The translations under genes were made by a program, and so were the position numbers. Under the pieces are notes generated by a model. It was not told the origin of the DNA, did not search any database, and saw nothing but the letters and a program-made list of their open reading frames with translations. 64,000 bases of DNA from Limonium bicolor (lineage: Eukaryota > Streptophyta > Magnoliopsida > Caryophyllales > Plumbaginaceae): contig CM041776.1 of assembly GCA_023374045.1 (NCBI GenBank), positions 314,390,722 to 314,454,721 of the forward strand. The letters are read 5' to 3'. The stretch's first letter is position 1; each line of letters begins with the position of its first letter. Below are positions 57,271 to 64,000 of the stretch, piece after piece.

Positions 57271-60200
57271 TGGTAAATGTGACAGTAGACACTTCGTAAC
57301 TCGAGGACATGGGTTAATTACAAACTATGATCCAACCGTAACTAATGATGAAGCGTCACAAAAACATATAATACCTCAAATCATATATTAGCCGTGAACA
57401 TAAGGAATATAGGGCTACACACTAGATATATCAATCGCGGATAGGCAACATATAATACTGATTTCGATATCAGTACTAGGAGCTACTCTGCTACATGAAT
57501 TAAGCATAATTAGAGCACTACATGTTTATTATAAGTGGTAGAACAATTTAAATCAGCCCCACTAATGTTTAGTATGTCTGGAATCGAAACTGATCAACCC
57601 ATGTGCCACCTTGATCTTGTTTACCAGAATAAAATCTCTGTAGCCTTTTCCACCTTCCCCATGCAAATTATTCTCCCTGCCTTGCAACCGGTGCACCTCT
57701 CCTCCTCGTGTTTGTATGCCCTGATCGAAGAACCCGCCCCATTCCTTCTCGCCAGTGGGTGTGCCTGCAACTATACATCTCCATCAGAACTCAAACCTCC
57801 TAAATTCTCCCTTTGCATGTTCGAAAACTTGGAGTACCACCGGTTGAGGAAGCTGGAACAAACACAAGGCCAAATTACAAGCTTCTTCGATTTCTTCTAC
57901 ATGCAACTCGTTTCTTGCATGTCCAGAGACTCCGAAGTTTTCCTCTTTCCGTTGGCATGAGGGAATTTCCCCGAAGTTCCCAATGTTGCTCCTTGATGTT
58001 TCCCTTGCAATCTCGGTCTGAATCTCTGAGTTTCACCGGTCCTGAGAATCTGGAAATAGCGTCTTCCAACTAGCAAGGTAAAGATCGCGACCCGTTTTCC
58101 GTCTGTTCTAATTACTTCCTCATCTTCTCTGTTGTTGTCTGTCTGAAAAACCTTCAACTGCTAACTCCTTCTCCCCCTCCTCCTCACGCATGCAAGCGCC
58201 TGGGAAGCTGTTGCATTCTTTCGAAAGAAAAAAAAAAAAAACCGGCAAGAATGATCTACACACGGGTCGAATATCAGTTCAAGGTACACCCTAAATCAGA
58301 TCTTGTTTCAACCCCTCTCTGTTTCCGGTTTTGATGCCACCGGTACACATTTTCCTGCTCCTGTTGCTACTACATTCCTTACTAATCCCCCTTGATTCCG
58401 TGCATGGTTTTAAACATGCAAATTTTCCAGTGAGTGTTCGACAATCCCTGGTCGAGAAACTTGCACAAGCCCTTGAACACTATCTAAGGTAAACTATCTT
58501 CAACCTATGTGCAAGTTCCAAAAATCTGTTACCGTCATTTCGTATAATATGGGCAGCTAACTTGTTAACCCTCTCTGGTGCGTGACTGGTCATGGAGGTG
58601 GTTGGGGTGTGGTGAAGTCACCAACTAAATTTCAAGAAAAACCCAGAGAAGTCACCTCCTTCGCAAGGGCTGAAAGCTGTCCAATGAAAACCAAGGGAAC
58701 CGACCGAGAAATTCAGCTGAATACCTTAAGGTTGTAACTTAAACTCCACTCTAAAATTGAGTTCAATCTGGTACTAAGATTGTGTTTGAATGTGTTCTGA
58801 TAAATCTGTAATAGTGAAATGACTAAATGAGGGTCTGAACATAGTTTTGAATAAGTTAAAAAGGCTGCTTTAAAGTTACCGAAACCAGCTGGAAAGATCT
58901 ATTGGTATTAAACTAGAAAATTAACACAGAAAAATCTGGTGTTTCAGCTCCTGTAGTAACAGCAGAGAAATTAGTGTATTTGGGGTTTCCTAGTGTCGAA
59001 TATGGATGGAAATTACTCTAGAATAATAGCTAGCAAGTTCTGATGTATGGGGTAAGTAAGGTGCTGGTTACTTCTGGGCAAAACCATCAGTTAAAGGGTT
59101 CAGAAATTCTGTATGAGTAGCTAACGAAAAACTGGTGCAGAAACATGGGTTTAAATCCTGCAACCCTCATCTGTACATAACCGGATCTGTGAAGCAATCC
59201 AAAGGGGTATATAGGATTAGTAATTAATCTAAAGACTCACCAACACATCAACCTAAGTAGTAAGTAATCTGGAACATTGGAAAGAAAACAGTTAACACCT
59301 TAAGAATAGGAAGAAGGAGTAGTAGAATGCAGGAACTTGTTCCATGTGTTTCTGCAATTCACGTTCTGTATAAGAAGGGTTGGGTCGAGTTATTAGGGTC
59401 TTTTGGGGTGGAGTACAAGTTCAGGATCATGCTAAACACACGTAATCAATTAAGTAAGTGCTTTGGAATGGGATCGGGAGACAGACTGATAACAAGCAGA
59501 AAAAGAAAACTGATGCGCTTAAAAGTTCAAACCTGTTGAGTTTTCTGATGAATGGGGGTGTTGTTGTTCAGGAAGTATTAGACTAATAGGTTGTGGGAAA
59601 AGCCTTTGATTAGTTTAGGAAACAACGTACTAAAGGCATCACTAAAAGAGGGAACTAGACTGATATCTACATTTAGAAGATTAGGAATTAGTTGAACACA
59701 CTGAAAGAAGAAATGAGATAGAAAGATTAAACCAATTCCAAGCTTTCTGTTGCGGTTCCCTGCAGACATTCCAGTCTGTATAATGAAATTTTAGGTGGTC
59801 TTAGGAAGTCTGAAAATCTGGCACATGTTCATGCTGTAACCTTGGGTAAACTACTGGGAAGTTACAACCGAGAGGGACATTGCGTTTTTGCAAGAAAATT
59901 TGGCATAGGCATTAACTGTGAAACCGCATTAAACACTGACTAGGTGATGTGATACTCTTGGCTAGTGAAGACGTGTTTAAAATGTCTTAGGAGGTTGGGA
60001 ATATTAAATCTGTCATGTCGACATTTAGTAGGCTGCACAACAAGTTTTTTTGAAGTTTAAACCTGCATGAAAAACGACCACTAAGGTGCTAACAACCACT
60101 AGTGCAGAAATGAGTTTAAGGTCTGCAGCTTATACCCTTCTTTGCAACAGACACACAGAAACAGATTAGAGGTTGGCTTGGCAAGTGAGTGAACCTAAAA

Positions 60201-61537
60201 CTTTGCTACCACACTCGCCTAAGAAGTAAACTGTCTGGTAAAGATTGGAGAAACCCGTAGCACCCTTAAAGGAGTAGCAGAAGTAGGATAATGCAGAAAC
60301 AAAAGAAAATCAAATCCTAGTGTTACAGTGTCGGTTTCAGGTGGATGGGAATTCAGTAGTAGTAATGACGGAATTTTGGGTTTTGCTTTGGGTTAAAATT
60401 ATTGATAAAACACTGAACTACCTATGTAAACAATAAGGGATGAGTCAAAAGCCGGAGTAATGAATAACAAGGGGGAATAGGAGAAAAGATACCCGGTAAA
60501 AAGGTTGCAGTTTTTCAGTTTGTTAGCTGTTGTGCTGTGTGGTTGGGTACAGAAGTTAGGAGAGTATTTTAGGGGGATAGTCTTGAGCCTAGGACATTGT
60601 TAACACCCTTAGCTAATTGAGTAAGTACTGTGGGGAGAAGGGAACACCGGTTGAACTGAACAGATCCAAGAACCAAGGAAGAATATGTACAATATTGCTT
60701 CAGATTTCATTAAAATTGTAGTTCTGTATAACTAATTTACATGGGGTTATGAGCGTGAGGTGAGATTGATAATGAACCCAATATCCTCCTAATACATCTA
60801 GCTAAACGTACAAAACAACGTGGGAAGTTTAGACTCCATTAGATACATTAAAAGTGTGACAAGATAAGGTTATATGCGAGAACCATGCTTCAGTTTTTGG
60901 AAACCTTGTGTCTCGGTACAATAAGTTATAGACATATTTTAGGAGTTATTGTGCTGATAATGAACTGAAAGCATAGCTATTTAGACAAGTATGGAATATG
61001 CCCTAGACCAATAAAGGTTCCACCTTAGATAAACTTGTTACATGTTAGGGCTTATACTACCCTAAAGCATTAGCTAGAGCAAAACATTAAGTTAACGTGT
61101 GAGGTGACAATGTAAACGTACTAGGAGTAAGATAAACCTAAGGTTAATACTTGGAAGTTCTAAGGGTTACTATGAACGGAGCATCTAATGATTCACCTAG
61201 GGAATTGCACAGGCTAGCATGAAATAAGCTAGGACAATGCCACAACGGTTGTGCATAAAATCATAAACTGATATGTTGTCTTAATTAACGTTAGGGCCGT
61301 AAAGGACGCCAACTGGGACTCTGTGTGTGAGACAACTCTTGCTTCTGATCAAGGTATGGACATGTGTGGTTCGTATGTTGCCGTGTTACACGGCTTGTTT
61401 GCTTTGTGTGCTGTGTGCTATGTGTGAAAATGATATAAGATCAATGCATGGAATTGGATTGCTTGTTTATTTGATTTTTATATCATTGTTGTGTATCATT
61501 GCGCGCACACAGTAGTTTAGTCCCTTTCGCGTTATGG

Positions 61538-61850
61538 AACCCTGAGATGAAACACAGCGAACTATGTAAACAAAGAAACTACATAAAGGGAAAACTAAAC
61601 GAGAACCACAACGAACTATGAAAACAAAGAGAATGCTATAAAGGGGAACTCCTCTCTAACTATGGAGGACGTACCATGACACCCACTATGGTGTCTATTC
61701 ATTAATGATAATGGAGAGCAAGTCTCCTTTGGTGAGACATGACGAACCACGTAGACAAAACAAAAGAACTATACAAAGAGACGAATCCTCTCTAACTTTA
61801 GAAGACCTCTAAAGACACCCACTATGGTGTCGAGCTATCAAGGATAATGA
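61538..61850. repeat. Degenerate direct repeats within LTR 4
   Basis: Segments with CGAACTATGTAAACAAAG, CTCCTCTCTAACT and GACACCCACTATGGTGTC recur two to three times about 100-160 bp apart. The last also contains an inverted CACCCACTATGGTG-like core. Confidence 0.75.
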
Positions 61851-61870
61851 TAAACCAATACCTTAGAAAT

Positions 61871-62340
61871 GAGTAGGGATACGGACCCTTAGTATCCGGA
61901 GCAGAGGCTAGTAACATTGAGAAGGAATAGGGATACGGACCCTTAGTATCCGGAGCAAAGGCTAGTAACATGAGAAGGATAGGGAGGATAACGGACCCTT
62001 AGTATCCAGGCGGAGCAAAGCGTACATTGAGAAGGAAATAGTTACGGACCCTTAGTATCCGGAGCAAAGGCTAGTAATTGAGAAGGAATAGGGATACGGA
62101 CCTTAGTATCCGGAGCAAAGGCTAGTACATTTGAGAAGAATAGGGATACGGACCCTTAGTATCCGGAGCAAGGCTAGTAACATTGAGAGAATAGGGATAC
62201 GGACCCTTAGTATCCGGAGCAAAGGCTAGTAACCTTGAAGGAATAGGGATACGGACCCTTAGTATCCGGAGCAAGCTAGTAACATTGAGAAGGAATTTAT
62301 ACGGACCCTTATTAAATCCGGAGCGAGTGGCTAGTAACGT
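61871..62340. repeat. Tandem repeat, unit about 54 bp, nine copies
   Basis: The unit is GAATAGGGATACGGACCCTT, AGTATCCGGAGCAAAGGCTA, GTAACATTGAGAAG. The copies differ mainly by one- to three-base indels rather than substitutions, a pattern that raises suspicion of read or assembly noise. GGATAC...GTATCC makes a small inverted repeat in each unit. Confidence 0.93.
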
Positions 62341-62404
62341 TTAAAACAACAGAGAGAGAAAAGAGCTATCCAGAATGGAGGATTAGCTACGAGGAAGACG
62401 TTCT

Positions 62405-62670
62405 CCAAATTGTGATATAAATTTCACAAATAATCCTTAAAGAAACAAGGAATGATTACACCTACATACTAAAGTCTCGGGATCTAATCTATATCCCCTG
62501 ACTCGGTTGCCAGAGAATAAAGGAAAACCTGAGTAATGAGACCAAGCAAATAAGAAATTCACAAATGTGATCCTTTAAGAAATCAAGGAATCATAGCACC
62601 TACAATAAAGTCTCGGGATCTAATCTATATCCCCTGACTCGGTGCAAGAGAAAAAGGAAAACATATGTAA
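62405..62670. repeat. Direct repeat, about 135 bp, two copies
   Basis: Both copies contain AAGTCTCGGGATCTAATCTA followed by TATCCCCTGACTCGGT, preceded by AATTTCACAAAT or AATTCACAAATG and a CAAGGAAT segment. Non-coding. Confidence 0.85.
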
Positions 62671-63396
62671 TGAGAACGAGAAAACAATACGCAATCTCTT
62701 GAATGATCCCCTAGTGAGGATCGACGGTATAATATACCTACACAACACGTTGTATCATGTACTTGATTGTGGTTGTCTACATTATGCAGCCTTTGTGCTT
62801 GGTGCTTATTGACATTGCTATGCTACTTGCAAGTTGTGCTCGGTTGCTTTCTGATTTGCTATGCTGCCTTGAAGTGTGTTTGATATTATGATGTAATGTG
62901 ATGTGCTTTACTGCTTTAATATAGCATGTAAAATGACTTAATATTCGACCAAGTAGTCGTGTGGCCCGGTAACATGCGGGCTTCACACGTTCATACTCAG
63001 CGTAGTTTGCTGAGTCCTTTACACCCAATTTTTTTTCAGGTCTTGGGCCAGACGATAACGGAGAGTAGGCAAGGGTGACTACCATAGGGGTAGTCCACAT
63101 GGCAAGCCTTTTAGTAGTATGCTTTAATGTATGGGTTGTACCTTCGGTTTAGTTTTGGATTAAGAACTTATGTTGTAGACTCTCGGTACTCGTTTGCATA
63201 CTTTATGTTGTATTTGAAATTCGTTAAGGTTGGACTTCCAGTCATTCAGACCGTAACTTGGAGTTGTATTGTGGTCTGTCAACCACGTGGGTTTGGCGTC
63301 TGTAGCACCCGAATAGAGTATGAAACCGCTGCGTAGACTTCTCCTGCTAACTTAGGCGCGTCGTTTAATTGTTGGTTGTGATTCGGGGGTGTTACA

Positions 63397-64000
63397 GAAA
63401 GTGGTATCAGAGCGTAGTTACGCTCTGTTGACTGGAACAGAGAAGTACCGAGTATAGGAAACCTGGAATTAGGAATTTTGACAAGGAGTTAAGGGTTGGG
63501 GTAGCACGTGAGGCGCGTTAGTTAGGGTTCTCCCCCAGTAATTACTGGATACCTAACAGATACCTACACCCACCCTCCACGTCCCTAATTTCCTTAAAAC
63601 TCAGAGGAAGAACGCCGGAGAGGTAGAAAGTCTCCTCACACTCGGGAAAACCCGATCCGGCATCTACTGAATGTTAGCAACCCGTGAAGTTCAAAGACGT
63701 TGCCAAAGGGATAATACCCGTAGAGGAACCAATTTTAGCGACAACTTGGGTCGACATGCTTCAGTCGATAGGACCCTACCTCACAAGCAAACAGGACCAA
63801 AATACCCTTAAATTTATGAAATAATTAAAGCCTAAATAAACAAGTAATTAAGCCATAGACGGTATTGAGATAAAATCTCCAATTCGTACACCTGAGAGGC
63901 TAATTTTAGTAAACCTCTCGTAAACAATGAAATAAGAGAGTATAGTTTGAGGCGAAACTACACCGTACAAATTTGGTACCATCTGTAATGCTTAATGAAG
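63397..64000 (+). mobile_element. Start of the internal region of the LTR 4 element
   Basis: TGGTATCAGAGC (63402-63413) is a tRNA-iMet PBS five bases after the LTR. The following leader has no gag start before the window ends, so the coding part must lie beyond 64000. Confidence 0.8.

Larger units (their letters stand above)
57280..63396 (+). mobile_element. Long LTR 4, plus orientation, left limit tentative
   Basis: The right end is secure: GGGGGTGTTACA ends at 63396 and is followed by a PBS. Its last 250 bp, reversed, match the head of LTRs 2 and 3 in motif order (GCAGCGG, CCACGTGG, CGGTCTGA). The left limit near TGTGACAGTAGACAC (57277) is only a guess, giving about 6.1 kb. 57300-61500 shows no recognisable gene, although transcript-like pieces cannot be excluded. 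61538-62670 is full of tandem repeats. Confidence 0.5.

Noticed and set aside
57535..57960. 141-residue plus-strand frame
   Set aside because: No recognisable domain or splice partners; lies within a probable LTR. Length alone is not enough to support it.
61871..62340. Nine regular repeats as a CRISPR array
   Set aside because: No spacers between units and no cas genes; plant minisatellite.

Overview
This is nuclear DNA from a flowering plant, most likely a eudicot. It is AT-rich, its genes are spliced with GT-AG introns, and nested LTR retrotransposons fill most of it. Only two host genes are recognisable, both on the minus strand. One is a WSD1-type wax ester synthase/diacylglycerol acyltransferase (39445-43060, seven exons, 524 codons expected). 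The other is an internal piece of an NRAP/NOL6/UTP22 ribosome-biogenesis gene (12293-16039, seven exons in phase). There are no operons, CRISPR arrays or confident tRNA/rRNA genes.

Layout. 1-10437: Copia element C1 (minus), cut by the window edge and split by a 5.6 kb solo LTR (2013-7649, target duplication TATAT). 10438-11792: 3' flank and last two exons of a second copy of the WSD gene, ending in a 500-N gap (11793-12292). 12293-16268: NRAP fragment. 16269-34851: a second Copia copy C2 (minus) whose 3' LTR was hit by element A (16540-29845, target duplication GTGTC). The primer-binding site of A was in turn hit by Athila-like element B (18034-27218, target duplication AATGG). B has gag and protease but no reverse transcriptase or integrase, and has three LTRs. 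34852-39444: flank equivalent to that of copy 1, but with a 3.7 kb non-autonomous CACTA transposon (35130-38818, target duplication ATC). 39445-43060: WSD gene, with a SINE-like insertion and an 84-bp tandem repeat in intron 5. 43061-64000: a second TE nest. A Copia gag remnant (plus) is interrupted by a Ty3/Gypsy element G (minus), which is itself interrupted by a 4.5 kb solo LTR (47712-52230, target duplication CGCGC), a small hAT-like element and another long LTR (from 53525). A plus-strand long LTR ends at 63396 beside a tRNA-iMet-type primer-binding site.

How parts relate. 1-11792 and 29880-39925 are two versions of one locus that differ by whole insertions (the solo LTR only in the first, the CACTA element only in the second). 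With the N gap between them, they may be two haplotypes placed in tandem by the assembler rather than a biological duplication. Elements A and B share the same primer-binding site type and polypurine-tract context, so A looks like a non-coding relative that depends on Athila-type proteins.

The most unusual signal is a set of GC-rich hairpin modules (core TCCGG/CCGGA) inside otherwise AT-rich LTRs. One set is three 36-nt hairpins at 73-74 nt spacing with a compensatory base-pair change (49549-49731). A related hairpin array lies in the LTR of G (46482-46880), and looser versions lie in the LTRs of A and B.
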